DNA of 64,000 bases from Paraburkholderia sp. D15 (GCF_029910215.1 NZ_CP110395.1:1798001-1862000), one strand, 5' to 3'; positions 17,860 to 27,607 are shown, counted from the stretch's first letter. Program-made: numbers and translations. The notes: generated by a model from the letters alone, not told the origin.

Positions 17860-19305
17860 ATGACAAAACGCATTGCTGTTTCAGGTGGAGCGGTATGGCT
17901 CGGGCTCGCGCTGCTGGCGGCATGCCCAGCGGCGAGCGACGCGGCCGGCCCAGTGGTGGTGCAGCGGGGGCAGAACGGGGCGGGTGGGCCAGGTGGGCAG
18001 ATGCTGCCCATCGCGGGCGCGCCTGCGCAAAGCATCGAGCTGACGGTCGGCGCGCAACGCTCGCTGGCCGGCGGCCGCACGTTGCAGCGGGTGGCGATCG
18101 GCGATCCCGCCGTGGCCGACGTCTTGATCATCAAGGGTGACAGGCGCGGCGGCGTGCTGCTGGTCGGCAAGTCGGCGGGCACCACGAGCCTGATGGTCTG
18201 GGAGGGCGGGCGCGACGTACCGCAAACCTACACGGTCAACGTGATCACGCCGGCCGCCGCCTCGCTGCTCGGTCCGGACACGCCGAGCCTGAAGGTGCTC
18301 GGCGGCACGGCGGTGCTGGCCGGCACGGCGGCGACGATGGAGTCGCATCAGCGCGCGGCGGTCGCGGCGGACGGCTCGATCGGCAAGGACGGCGCGGTGT
18401 TCGATACATCGACGGTGGCGAGCCGCGCGGTGGTGCAGGTCGAGGTGCGGGTGGTCGAGTTCAGCCGCTCGGTGCTGAAGGAAGTCGGCTTCAACTTCTT
18501 CAGCCAGCGCAACGGTTTCGCGTTCGGTTCGGTGGGACCGAATGGGGCGGCGTCGGTGACGGTGCCACAGAAAGCCTTTGTGCCGACGAACAGCGCGACG
18601 GTGGGACCGGCTCTCGCGACGCCGTTTTCGTCCGCCTTCAACCTCGTGTTCGGGTCGGCGACCAAGGGTCTCTTTTCGGACCTGAGCCTGCTGGAGAGCA
18701 ACAACCTCGCGCGCGTGCTGGCCGAGCCGACGCTGGTGGCGCTGTCCGGGCAGAGCGCGAGCTTCCTCGCGGGCGGCGAGATTCCGATTCCGGTGCCGCA
18801 AGCGTTGGGCACCACGTCGATCGAATACAAGCCGTACGGGGTTGGCCTGACGCTGACGCCGACCGTGCTGAGTCCGCAGCGCATCGCGCTGAAGGTCGCA
18901 CCGGAGGCGAGCCAGCTCGACTTCTCGAACGCGGTGACGATCAGCGGCGTGTCGGTGCCGGCGATCACCACGCGGCGCGCCGACACCACGGTCGAACTTG
19001 GCGACGGCGAGAGCTTCGTGATTGGCGGCCTGATCGATCGCGAGACGGCGTCGAACGTCTCGAAGGTGCCCCTGCTCGGCGATCTGCCGGTGATCGGCAC
19101 GTTCTTCAAGCAGCTGAGTTACCAGCAGAACGAGAAGGAGCTGGTGATCATCGTGACGCCGCATCTGGTGTCGCCGCTCGCGAAGGGCGCGGCGTTGCCA
19201 TCGACGCCGGGCGAGCAGTCGGAGCAGCGCGACGGCCCGGTATGGCGCTCGTTGCTCGGCGGCATGGCGGCGCCGCGCGACGCCGTGCCGGGGTTTTCGA
19301 AGTGA
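17860..19305 (+). CDS. rcpA: Tad secretin, RcpA/CpaC
   Basis: 481-residue outer-membrane secretin through which the Flp pilus exits. An export signal is followed by the secretin pilus N-terminal domain (RSLAGGRTLQRVAIGDPAVADVLIIKG... region) and the secretin C-domain with VEVRVVEFSRSVLKEVGFNF, LAEPTLVALSGQSASFLAGG, EIPIPVP, and VPLLGDLPVIGTFF near the end. The signal region contains LLAAC at residues 18-22, which could be a lipobox, so lipidation is possible. Follows rcpC by 41 bases. Confidence 0.93.
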   Translation: MTKRIAVSGGAVWLGLALLAACPAASDAAGPVVVQRGQNGAGGPGGQMLPIAGAPAQSIELTVGAQRSLAGGRTLQRVAIGDPAVADVLIIKGDRRGGVLLVGKSAGTTSLMVWEGGRDVPQTYTVNVITPAAASLLGPDTPSLKVLGGTAVLAGTAATMESHQRAAVAADGSIGKDGAVFDTSTVASRAVVQVEVRVVEFSRSVLKEVGFNFFSQRNGFAFGSVGPNGAASVTVPQKAFVPTNSATVGPALATPFSSAFNLVFGSATKGLFSDLSLLESNNLARVLAEPTLVALSGQSASFLAGGEIPIPVPQALGTTSIEYKPYGVGLTLTPTVLSPQRIALKVAPEASQLDFSNAVTISGVSVPAITTRRADTTVELGDGESFVIGGLIDRETASNVSKVPLLGDLPVIGTFFKQLSYQQNEKELVIIVTPHLVSPLAKGAALPSTPGEQSEQRDGPVWRSLLGGMAAPRDAVPGFSK

Positions 19306-19446
19306 GGCCGGTGCGTGCCGCGAGCGGGCGCCGGTCGATGAAGGCAGTGAGCAGCACGAGCGGCAGGGCATGCGATCAGCGCGCGCCCGCCGCCAGGCAG
19401 GACGACGCGGCGGCCTCACGGCCAATGCCGCATGAGGATGTTCCAC

Positions 19447-20688
19447 ATGAACGCGAGAACGCATTCATTGACTGAACGGGCGGTCACCGACTATTTCGTG
19501 TTCGCGTCGCTTGCCGACGCGCACGTGCATTGGCTTGCCGATACGCTGAGCGGCGCGGGCGTGGTCGAGTCCGCCACGCTCGATCCGGCGATGTTGATGC
19601 AGCGGATCGCGACGCTCAACGCCTCGCTGGTGTTCATCGACTTTTCGGCGGGCCGCGCGGCCGCGGCGAGCGCCGCCGCGAGCGCGGTGCGCGGCGCGTA
19701 TCCGGGCATGCAGATCGTCGCGCTCGGCACGCTGGCCGAACCGGAAAGCGCGCTGGCCGCCTTGCGTGCCGGCGTGCGCGATTTCATCGACATGTCCGCG
19801 CCGGCCGAGGACGCGCTGCGCATCACGCGCCAGGTGCTCGACAACCTGGTCGAGCCGGTCAGCCGCCACGGCCACGTGACCGCGCTGCTCGGCGCGCGGA
19901 TCGGCATGGGCGTCAGCACGCTGGCCGCGAACCTCGCCGTGATGCTGCAACGGCGCGATGTCGCGCAGGGCCGCCAGGCCGCCTTGCTCGATCTCGGTCT
20001 GCCGGCCGGCGACGGCTCGCTGCTCCTGAACACGCGCAGCGAATTCAACTTCGTCGAGGCCGTGCGCAATCTGCGCCGCTTCGACCAGACCTTCGTCTCG
20101 ACCGCGCTGTCGCATCACACGAGCGGTCTCGCGCTGACCACCTTGCCGCCTAATCTGGCCGACATGCGCGAGGTGTCGTACTCGTCGTCGATCGGCTTGC
20201 TGAACCGCTTGCGGGCGTTCTTCGACCAGCAGATCGTCGACCTCGGCGGTTTCGCCAACAGCGAGTTCATCGCGCACGTCGTGCAGGCCGCCGACGAAAC
20301 CTGGCTGCTGTGCGACCAGGGCGTGGCGTCGATCGTGTCGGCGGTGAGCGTGCTCGACGCGCTGCGCGAAGAGGGCGTGGATACCGCCAACGTGCGGCTG
20401 ATCGTCAACAAGTTCGACGCCGATCTCGGGCTCGCCGCCGCGCAGATCGCGCAGCGCCTGGATATCCCGCTGCTGGGCACGCTGCCGGAGCGGCGCGTGG
20501 CGCTGGGGCAGGCGGTCAACCAGGGCCATCTGCTGGTCGACGTCGCTGCGCGCGACCCGTACGCGCGCGCGCTCGAACCGCTGATCGAGCGGCTCGGCGG
20601 CGCGCAGCGCGCGGCCGCCGCCGCGCATGGCAAGTCGGCGCTCGGCGCGCTCAAGCGCTTCATTCCCACCACCCACAAGCGGTCATAG
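19447..20688 (+). CDS. tadZ: Tad localisation ATPase-like protein TadZ/CpaE
   Basis: 413 residues. An N-terminal receiver-like domain (about 1-125, FIDFSAGRAA, ALGTLAEPESALAALRAGVRDFIDMS) is joined to a ParA/MinD-like domain. The expected deviant Walker A reads LLGARIGMGVSTLAANLAV, so the usual lysines are missing and ATP hydrolysis is doubtful; atypical TadZ proteins are known. VNKFDADLGL and LPERRVALGQAVNQGHLL are typical of CpaE. TadZ places the Tad machine at the pole. Three in-frame ATGs exist (19432, 19438, 19447); TGAGG precedes the last, which I use. Confidence 0.88.
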   Translation: MNARTHSLTERAVTDYFVFASLADAHVHWLADTLSGAGVVESATLDPAMLMQRIATLNASLVFIDFSAGRAAAASAAASAVRGAYPGMQIVALGTLAEPESALAALRAGVRDFIDMSAPAEDALRITRQVLDNLVEPVSRHGHVTALLGARIGMGVSTLAANLAVMLQRRDVAQGRQAALLDLGLPAGDGSLLLNTRSEFNFVEAVRNLRRFDQTFVSTALSHHTSGLALTTLPPNLADMREVSYSSSIGLLNRLRAFFDQQIVDLGGFANSEFIAHVVQAADETWLLCDQGVASIVSAVSVLDALREEGVDTANVRLIVNKFDADLGLAAAQIAQRLDIPLLGTLPERRVALGQAVNQGHLLVDVAARDPYARALEPLIERLGGAQRAAAAAHGKSALGALKRFIPTTHKRS

Positions 20689-20691
20689 ACG

Positions 20692-22116
20692 ATGGCAAAA
20701 GAAATCGAATTTGCCGACGACGCGCCGTCGTTCGAGCACGGCCAGCAGTTCCAGGACATCAAGAACGCCGCGCACGAACATCTGCTGACGCGCATCGAGG
20801 AACTCGGCTCCGAGTTCGGCCGCTGGTCGCGTAACGCGATCAACCAGTTCGTCGATCTGGAAATGGACAGCTTCGTGCGGCTGCGCCGGATTCCGATCAA
20901 CGAGAGCGAGGTGCGGCTGATCGCCGAGGCGCTGACCAAGGAACTGGCGGGCTTCGGTCCGATCGAGGACCTGCTCGCCGATCCGGCCGTCGAGGACATT
21001 CTGATCAACGGCTACAACGACGTGTACGTGTCGCGCCACGGCATTCTCACGCGCATCCAGGTGCGCTTCGCCGACAACGCGCATCTGCTGCGGATCGTGC
21101 GCCGGATTCTCGCGCCGATCGGCCGGCGTCTCGACGAATCGAATCCGATGGTCGATGCGCGTCTGCCGAACGGCGGACGGGTCAACGTGGTGATCGAGCC
21201 GCTCTCGATCGACGGGCCGATCGTCTCGATCCGCAAGTTCCGCAAGGACCCGATGCGGCCGGACGATCTGCTCGGCAACGGCACCTACAACCCGGAGATC
21301 GGCACGCTGCTCGAAGCGGCGGTGGCCGCGCGCTGCAACGTGCTGGTGTCGGGCGGCACGAGTTCGGGCAAGACCTCGCTGCTCAACGCGCTGGCGTTTC
21401 ACATTCCCGAGCCGGAACGGGTCGTGACGATCGAGGACACGGCCGAACTGTCGCTGAACCATCCGCACGTGGTGCGGCTCGAAAGCCGCCCCGGCGGTTT
21501 CGACGGCGCGGGCGTGGTGACGATTCGCGACCTGTTGCGCAATACGCTGCGGATGCGGCCGGACCGCATCATCGTCGGCGAAGTGCGTGGCGGCGAAGTG
21601 CTCGAAATGCTTCAGGCGATGAACACCGGCCACGACGGGTCGATGGGCACCGTGCATGCGAGTTCGCCGCGCGAATGCCTGTACCGGCTCGAAATGCTGG
21701 CCGGTTTCGCGGGTTTTCAGGGCACTGAGTCGAGCCTGCGCCGCCAGATCGCCAACGCGATCGACTTCATCGTGCAGATCGGCCGGCTCTCGAACGGGCG
21801 GCGGCGCATTCTGTCGGTCACCGAAGTCACCGGCCTGTCCGACAACATCATCGCGACGCAGGAGCTGTATCGCTACGAGCCGGTGCTGAACGCCGACGGC
21901 GACGAACTGGACAACTGGGCGTCGCTGGGCATTCATCCGCATTCGCCGAAACTCGCGCGGTTCCGGCATGCGCTGGGCGGCGCCCAGGCGGCGGGCGGCG
22001 GCTTCGGTAATGCGGGCTTCGGCGGTAGTGGCGGCGGCTTCGGCGGCGGCAGCGGCGGTGGCGGTGGATTTGGCGGTGGCTCGCAAGGCGGCTTTGGTGG
22101 AGGCTTCAATGGCTAG
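20692..22116 (+). CDS. tadA: Tad pilus ATPase TadA/CpaF
   Basis: 474-residue secretion ATPase of the type II/IV family that powers Flp pilus assembly. Walker [14 protein letters not shown] lies near residues 219-231, then the Asp box [12 protein letters not shown], Walker B-region [19 protein letters not shown] and the His box [18 protein letters not shown]. After residue 430 the protein ends in a Gly/Phe-rich tail ([22 protein letters not shown]), which is unusual for CpaF. Start ATG 20692 lies 3 bases after the tadZ stop. Its last 8 bases overlap tadB. Confidence 0.95.
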   Translation: MAKEIEFADDAPSFEHGQQFQDIKNAAHEHLLTRIEELGSEFGRWSRNAINQFVDLEMDSFVRLRRIPINESEVRLIAEALTKELAGFGPIEDLLADPAVEDILINGYNDVYVSRHGILTRIQVRFADNAHLLRIVRRILAPIGRRLDESNPMVDARLPNGGRVNVVIEPLSIDGPIVSIRKFRKDPMRPDDLLGNGTYNPEIGTLLEAAVAARCNVLVSGGTSSGKTSLLNALAFHIPEPERVVTIEDTAELSLNHPHVVRLESRPGGFDGAGVVTIRDLLRNTLRMRPDRIIVGEVRGGEVLEMLQAMNTGHDGSMGTVHASSPRECLYRLEMLAGFAGFQGTESSLRRQIANAIDFIVQIGRLSNGRRRILSVTEVTGLSDNIIATQELYRYEPVLNADGDELDNWASLGIHPHSPKLARFRHALGGAQAAGGGFGNAGFGGSGGGFGGGSGGGGGFGGGSQGGFGGGFNG

Positions 22117-23143
22117 CGCGGCGCTCGTCTGCGTCGCGCTCGCGCTGGTCTGCGCGGCGTTGGCGCTGCTGGTCTGGCAACGCGGCGCGCAACGCAAGGG
22201 GCAGGTGAGCACGCAACGCTTTATCGACAGTCGCATGGCGGCGGCGATGCCGGGCGCGGCCGGCGCCGGCGCGCCGGTCAATACGCCGCGCGCGGCCGCG
22301 TCCGCCGCCACGGCCGCGCGCAACGCGGCGCCGGCCGCGATCATGCCGCAGGCGCCGCCGGCCGGCTCGAGCTGGCTCGCGTATGCGCGCTATCTGCAGG
22401 CGCGTGCCGTGTTCAAGGTGCGTCATATGACGGCGCGCGCGGGCATCAACGGCCGCTCGCGCGGTCCCGCCATCGTGGTCAGCGCGATCACGCTGCTGGT
22501 CAGCCTGTGGGCCGCGTCGCTCGGCGGCTGGCTGGCCGCGCTCGCGGCGCTCGCAACCTGCGCGATGCTCGTGTACTTCGTGCTGACGCTGCGTGCGAAC
22601 AAACGCCGCGAGCAGATCGTGCGGCAACTGCCGCTCTTTCTCGATGGCATCGTGCGGCTGATCACCCTCGGCAACAGCGTGCCCGCCGCCTTCCAGGCCG
22701 CGTTGCAGAATACCGACGCGCCGCTGCGCGACTGTCTCGATTCCGTCTCGCGGATGCTGCGCAGCGGCGTCGATATCGATCGCGCGCTGTTTCAGGTGTC
22801 GCTGGTCTATGGCGTGCGCGAGTTCGAACTGGTGGGCGCGGTGCTGCGTCTGTCGGTGAAGTACGGCGGCCGCGCCGACGTGATGCTCGACCGCATGTCG
22901 TCGTTCATGCGCGATCTCGAACAGGCCGAACGCGAACTGGTCGCGATGTCGGCGGAAACGCGGCTGTCGTCGTGGGTGCTGGCGGCGTTGCCGATCGGCA
23001 TCGGCGGCTTCCTGATTCTGTCCAATCCGAAGTACTTCGGATCGATGTGGTTCGACCCGACCGGGCGGCAACTCGTGTATCTGGCGTTCGCGCTGCAGAT
23101 CGTCGGCGCGTGGCTGTTGCACCGGATGACCAACCTGAGGTGA
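22109..23143 (+). CDS. tadB: Tad inner-membrane platform protein TadB
   Basis: 344 residues, type II secretion F-domain family. An N-terminal helix (ALVCVALALVCAALALLVW) and a second pair of helices in the middle are followed by the GspF-like domain (RQLPLFLDGIVRLITLGNSVPAAF, LRLSVKYGGRADVMLDRMSS) and C-terminal helices. TadB and TadC form the inner-membrane platform for TadA. ATG 22109 overlaps the end of tadA by 8 bases, with GGTGGAGG just upstream, indicating translational coupling. Confidence 0.92.
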   Translation: MASAALVCVALALVCAALALLVWQRGAQRKGQVSTQRFIDSRMAAAMPGAAGAGAPVNTPRAAASAATAARNAAPAAIMPQAPPAGSSWLAYARYLQARAVFKVRHMTARAGINGRSRGPAIVVSAITLLVSLWAASLGGWLAALAALATCAMLVYFVLTLRANKRREQIVRQLPLFLDGIVRLITLGNSVPAAFQAALQNTDAPLRDCLDSVSRMLRSGVDIDRALFQVSLVYGVREFELVGAVLRLSVKYGGRADVMLDRMSSFMRDLEQAERELVAMSAETRLSSWVLAALPIGIGGFLILSNPKYFGSMWFDPTGRQLVYLAFALQIVGAWLLHRMTNLR

Positions 23144-23148
23144 CGACG

Positions 23149-24174
23149 ATGGAAACCCGCCACCTCGTCGCCCTCGCATTCGCGCTCGCCGCGCTCGCCT
23201 TGCTGTTGCTCGCGGGGCTCGTGCTGGCGCGCGTCGCCGCGCAGCGGCGTACCGAACGCACGCTCGGCCATGCGCTCGACGAGCGCGCGTTGCAGAGCGC
23301 GGCGGCCGCCGCGTCCGCCGCTGCCGCGCGCGCCGGCCAGAATGCGGCGGGCGGCATGGCGAACAACGCGGCGCGCACCGCGCCGCAGGCTGCGCCGAAA
23401 GGCTTCAAAGGTCTGTTCGAGCGCTTCGCGCATGCCGGCATCCGCTGGCTCGATACGCCGTTCGGCCGCCTCGTCGTTGCGGAGGAGGACCGGCGGCTTC
23501 TCGAACAGTGCGGCTTCGTCGACACGCGCACGCGCGGGTTGTTCCTGATCGCGCGGCTGCTGGGCGCGCTGTTGCTGCCAATGCTGGCCGGCGCGCTCGC
23601 GCGCGGCCACGTGGAAGGCGCGCGCTACGTGATGCTGTTGATCGTCGCGATGGTGGCGGGCTTCCTCGTACCCAAGTTCGTGCTGGGACGGCGCGCCAGC
23701 CGGCGCCGCCGCCAGGTGGTCGACGAATTGCCGTTGATGGTCGATCTGCTGCGCCTGCTGCAAGGCGTCGGCCTGTCGCTCGATCAGAGCCTGCAGGTGA
23801 TGGTCAACGAGTTCAAAAGCATGCTGCCGGTGCTGTCGGGCGAACTCGAAATCGCGCAGCGCCAGTTCACCACCGGCCGCACGCGCGAGCAGTCGTTCAG
23901 CCGGCTGTCGGCCAGTTTCAATAACGAGGATCTGCGCGCGGTCATGCGTCTGCTGGTGCAGGTCGACCGTCATGGCGGCGCGGTGCAGGAACCGCTCAAG
24001 CAGTTCGGCGACCGCTTGCGCGAGACGCGCCGCGCGGTGCTGCGCGAACGCATCGGCAAGCTCGCCGTGAAGATGACCGGCGTGATGATCGTCACGCTGT
24101 TGCCCGCCTTGATGATCGTGACGGCCGGCCCGGGCGTGCTGGCCGTCATGCGTTCGCTCCACTCGCTGCAATAG
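23149..24174 (+). CDS. tadC: Tad inner-membrane platform protein TadC
   Basis: 341 residues, paralogue of TadB. N-terminal helix (LVALAFALAALALLLLAGLV), an Ala-rich segment, two central helices (ARLLGALLLPMLAGALA; YVMLLIVAMVAGFLV), then the F-domain with DELPLMVDLLRLLQGVGLSL and LLVQVDRHGGAVQEPLKQFGDR, and a C-terminal helix. Begins 5 bases after tadB with GAGGTG as ribosome-binding site. With TadB it forms the membrane platform for pilus assembly. Confidence 0.92.
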   Translation: METRHLVALAFALAALALLLLAGLVLARVAAQRRTERTLGHALDERALQSAAAAASAAAARAGQNAAGGMANNAARTAPQAAPKGFKGLFERFAHAGIRWLDTPFGRLVVAEEDRRLLEQCGFVDTRTRGLFLIARLLGALLLPMLAGALARGHVEGARYVMLLIVAMVAGFLVPKFVLGRRASRRRRQVVDELPLMVDLLRLLQGVGLSLDQSLQVMVNEFKSMLPVLSGELEIAQRQFTTGRTREQSFSRLSASFNNEDLRAVMRLLVQVDRHGGAVQEPLKQFGDRLRETRRAVLRERIGKLAVKMTGVMIVTLLPALMIVTAGPGVLAVMRSLHSLQ

Positions 24175-24186
24175 CAGGAATCCGTC

Positions 24187-25071
24187 ATGACTGACCGTGC
24201 TTCGTTTCTCTTTCTTCCGCGCGCCGGGCGTTGCGGTGTGCTGCTGCTCGCGTGCGCGTTGTGCGGTTTGCTCGGCGCGTGCGCGAAGGATATGGGCTAC
24301 GGCGTCGGTGCGCAGGCCGAGCGCGCCGCGATGGCGCAACAGGCCAATCGCGATCCCGCGCCGGATACGCCCGGCATGTACCTCGGCCTGATCGACCAGA
24401 TGCAATCGCAAGGCTTGTACTTCGCGTCGCTCGCGCATATCGACGCGTTCGAGAAACAGTACGGCGCGACGCCCGATACGCATCTGCTGCGTGCGGACGC
24501 ATTGCGTATGACCGGCCAGCCGGCCGCCGCCGCCGATGCGTACGGGCTGCTGCTGAAGACGCCGCTCGCCGCGCGCGGCTATCGCGGCCTCGGGCTCGTC
24601 GCGGGCGCGGCGGGCGATTTCGCGCGCGCCGCGCAGCAACTGGAGCAGGCCGCGCAACTCGCGCCGACCGATGCGGTGACGCTGTCCGATCTCGGCTATG
24701 CGCGCTTGCGTAACGGCGACGTCAACGGCGCGCGCGTGCCGTTGATGAAGGCGGCGGAACTCGACCGCCGCAATCCGAAGATCGTCAGCAACGTAGTGCT
24801 GTATCTGCTGGCCAGCGGCGATCAGGCGCAGGCGCTGGCGGTGATGAACGAGCAGAAATTCGCGCCGGACGTGCGCATCGCGATTCGCGGCGATGCGGCG
24901 AAGGTCGCGGTGGCGGAACGCGCGCGCTCGCGCGGCACGGCCCCGGTGGCTGGGGGCGAGCAGGTGACGACGGGTGGCGCGCAGGCGGTTTCGGGCGCTG
25001 GTGCCGGGACGGTTGCGAGCGTGCAGGGGATCGAACCCGCGCCGCGTGTGTTGCAGCGGTTTGCGCAGTGA
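24187..25071 (+). CDS. tadD: TPR lipoprotein TadD
   Basis: 294 residues. Signal peptide with lipobox LLGAC (CGLLGACAKDMGYG) predicts an outer-membrane-directed lipoprotein, followed by TPR repeats across about residues 70-220 (YFASLAHIDAFEKQYG, LLRADALRMTGQPAAAADAY, RGLGLVAGAAGDFARAAQQL, LSDLGYARLRNGDVNGARVP). TadD is a pilotin-like factor needed for stability or multimerisation of the RcpA secretin in Tad systems. It starts 12 bases after tadC. Confidence 0.9.
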   Translation: MTDRASFLFLPRAGRCGVLLLACALCGLLGACAKDMGYGVGAQAERAAMAQQANRDPAPDTPGMYLGLIDQMQSQGLYFASLAHIDAFEKQYGATPDTHLLRADALRMTGQPAAAADAYGLLLKTPLAARGYRGLGLVAGAAGDFARAAQQLEQAAQLAPTDAVTLSDLGYARLRNGDVNGARVPLMKAAELDRRNPKIVSNVVLYLLASGDQAQALAVMNEQKFAPDVRIAIRGDAAKVAVAERARSRGTAPVAGGEQVTTGGAQAVSGAGAGTVASVQGIEPAPRVLQRFAQ

Positions 25072-25284
25072 GGAAGGTCGACGTGTGCACGCCGGCGGTT
25101 TGGGCGCGGCTGGATGCGGATCGAAAGCGACGTGGGAACGGGTTAGGCGTTGCGTGGGAACGGGTTGCGTAGGCGGCGCGAATCAATTGGCGGGGCTTGG
25201 CGCATGAATCAGGCGCACGGGTTCGCGAGGCGTGACCGGCGACAGGCGACGGACGAATCAGGCGCGATCCATCAGGGGGCAAGG

Positions 25285-25728
25285 ATGAAAAGAAACAGGA
25301 CGTTGTGGGCCGGGCGGATGCCGATGCTGGGCATCGGCGCGGTGCTGGCCGTGGCGATGGTGATGGTCATGTCTGCTCCGGTCGTTGCGCAGACCGCGCC
25401 GCTGACGAGCGGGCAACCGGATGCGCAACCGGGCGCGCAGGTGGCTGCGCAACCCGAAGCGCAATCCGACGCGCGACCCGACGCGCCGCGTGTGCGGGTC
25501 AGCGAAGTCGGCCACTCGACCCGAGCATGGCTCGACCTGCAAAGCAGCAATGTGGAAGCCGCGCCCGCGCAACCGATGCTCGGCGCCGAGGCCGGTCTCG
25601 CTTATCGCCGCTACATGGCGTCGTTCTCCAGCAAGATTCCGGCGCTGTACGGATCGGCACTCGGCAGCGGCTCGGGCAGCTCGGGCAGTAGCGGGATGTC
25701 GGGCGGCACCGGTAGCGGGTCGAACTGA
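25285..25728 (+). CDS. DUF3613 family exported protein in the Tad locus
   Basis: 147 residues with an N-terminal signal peptide (IGAVLAVAMVMVMSAPVVAQT), a Gln/Ala/Pro-rich low-complexity segment (QPGAQVAAQPEAQSDARPDA), then the conserved DUF3613 core (STRAWLDLQSSN, AGLAYRRYMASFSSKIPALY) and a Ser/Gly tail. Start ATG 25285 is favoured by AGGGGGC 5 bases upstream; longer starts at 25204 or 25150 lack export character. DUF3613 proteins are found in Burkholderia-type tad clusters; their job is unknown. The stop is one base from the tadG ATG. Confidence 0.82.
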   Translation: MKRNRTLWAGRMPMLGIGAVLAVAMVMVMSAPVVAQTAPLTSGQPDAQPGAQVAAQPEAQSDARPDAPRVRVSEVGHSTRAWLDLQSSNVEAAPAQPMLGAEAGLAYRRYMASFSSKIPALYGSALGSGSGSSGSSGMSGGTGSGSN

Positions 25729-25729
25729 G

Positions 25730-27598
25730 ATGTTTTCGCGCCGCCCGTTCGCCGCCCGGATCGCTCGCGCAATGCACGCGCGAGCGGTGGGTTGCGTGCG
25801 CGCGGAAGGCAGCGCCGGGCTATGTGCGGATGGCGGCGGCAGTCGCGATGGTCGGGGCAGTCGCGGGGCATGCGGCAGTCGCGGGGTTCGCGGGATTCGC
25901 GGCACACATCGCCAGCACGGCAGCATCGCGCTCATCGCCGTGATCTGGCTGAGCGTGGCGGTCGCCGCGCTGGGTGCGCTCGACATCGGCAATCTGTACT
26001 TTGCGCGGCGGCAGTTGCAGCGCACGGCCGACCTCGCGGCGCTGGCGGCGGCGCAAGTGATCGGTTCAGCGGGCGGCTGCGCGGCGGCGGGCACGGCCGC
26101 GCAACTGAACGCCACCAGCAACGGCCTGCCCGCGAACGGCACGCTGACCACCACCTGCGGCCGCTGGGACACTAGCACCAGCACGTATTTCGGCGCCACC
26201 GGCAATCCGCTGAACGCGGTGCAGGTGCAGGCGACGCAAGCCGTGCCGATGTTCTTCATCGGCCCGACGCGCAACGCGACGGCCACCGCGACCGCGCAGG
26301 CCACCAACATCGACGCGTTTTCGCTCAGCACCGGCATCGCCACCATCAACACCCAACAATCGGCGCTGCTCAACGCGATTCTCGGCGGCTTGCTGAAAAC
26401 GAGCGTGGGCTTGACCGTCGGCAACTTCCAGAGTCTCGCGTCCGCGCAGATCAAGCTGGAGAATCTGATGGTGGCGCTCGGCGCGTCGTCGATGCAGGGG
26501 CTGCTTTCCACCACGGTCAGCTATCAGACGCTGATGGTCGCGATGGTCCAGGCGTTGCAGGCGGGCGGCGATACCGTCGATGCCGCGATCCTGCAGACGC
26601 TCGCCGTCACCGTGCCGGGCGCGCAGAACATCACCATCGGCGACAACGGCACGGGCGCGCCCGGCCTGCTTGCGCTGGGGCTCTCCAATCCGAATTCCGC
26701 CGCGACGGCGACCGTCAATGCACTCGACGCGCTGATGGTCGCCGCGCAGATCGCGCAGCGCAGTCCGGACGGCACGGCGGGCAATGCGCCGGTGATCAAC
26801 GTAACGACCGGGCTGGCGGGTATTGCGGGGCTGTCGCTGCAGATCATCAATCCGCCGGTGCTGGCGGTGGGCGAGGGCGGCACGACCATGGTCAACGGTG
26901 TGAGCACGCCAAGAACGATGGCGCGCACGGCATCCGTCAACGCGAGCGTGACGCTGACCAATCCGCTGCCGACGCTGTCTCTCGGCGTTGCCACGATCTC
27001 CGCGCTCAGCTCGCCGATCGTGCTGAATCTTGCCGTCGCACCCGGCAAGGCGGTGCTGACGAACGTCGACTGCGAAAGTACCAAGGCGGCCACCAATGCA
27101 ACGATCCAGGTGACGCCGAGCGTCGCATCGCTTTGCGTCGGCACGAACGCGAGTTGCGGTGGCCCGATCACGCTGGCCAACATCTCCGTGCTGCTGATCG
27201 GCAACGTGGCGAGCGTCCAGTTGAACGCCCTCGGACCGTTTTCTCTGACGCCCGGTAGCACGCCAATCGTGTTCAACGGTGCGTCGGGAAGCTTCAATCT
27301 CACGCAGAGCGCCAATTCGAATCCGGTGGGCAGCGATGCCGCGGCATTGACCACGCCTTTGCTGGCGGCATTGCCGAGCGCGCTGCATATCCAGGTACTC
27401 GGCAATTACGATCTGTCGGCACTACTCGCGCCGCTGCTCAGCCTGGTCACGACGACACTGACGCCGTTGCTGCAGAGCGTTTTCACCCTGCTCGACAGCA
27501 TTGTCGTCCCGACGCTCTCGCTGCTCGGTATTCAGATCGGCACCGCCACCGTCCACAACATGTCGCTGACATGCGGCGTTCCGCAACTGGTCAACTAG
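25730..27598 (+). CDS. tadG: TadG-like pilus assembly protein
   Basis: 622 residues. The TadG/TadE-type segment is GSIALIAVIWLSVAVAALGALDIGNLYFARRQLQ split by its single membrane helix, followed by RTADLAALAAAQVIG and a large extracytoplasmic region rich in Ala, Thr, Leu and Asn. No von Willebrand A domain (MIDAS DxSxS) is visible. The 60 or so residues before the helix are Gly/Arg-rich (GRGSRGACGSRGVRGIRG), encoded by imperfect DNA repeats at about 25845-25905. The start 25730 sits right after the DUF3613 stop. Last structural gene of the locus. Confidence 0.82.
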   Translation: MFSRRPFAARIARAMHARAVGCVRAEGSAGLCADGGGSRDGRGSRGACGSRGVRGIRGTHRQHGSIALIAVIWLSVAVAALGALDIGNLYFARRQLQRTADLAALAAAQVIGSAGGCAAAGTAAQLNATSNGLPANGTLTTTCGRWDTSTSTYFGATGNPLNAVQVQATQAVPMFFIGPTRNATATATAQATNIDAFSLSTGIATINTQQSALLNAILGGLLKTSVGLTVGNFQSLASAQIKLENLMVALGASSMQGLLSTTVSYQTLMVAMVQALQAGGDTVDAAILQTLAVTVPGAQNITIGDNGTGAPGLLALGLSNPNSAATATVNALDALMVAAQIAQRSPDGTAGNAPVINVTTGLAGIAGLSLQIINPPVLAVGEGGTTMVNGVSTPRTMARTASVNASVTLTNPLPTLSLGVATISALSSPIVLNLAVAPGKAVLTNVDCESTKAATNATIQVTPSVASLCVGTNASCGGPITLANISVLLIGNVASVQLNALGPFSLTPGSTPIVFNGASGSFNLTQSANSNPVGSDAAALTTPLLAALPSALHIQVLGNYDLSALLAPLLSLVTTTLTPLLQSVFTLLDSIVVPTLSLLGIQIGTATVHNMSLTCGVPQLVN

Positions 27599-27607
27599 CT
27601 ATCCACG

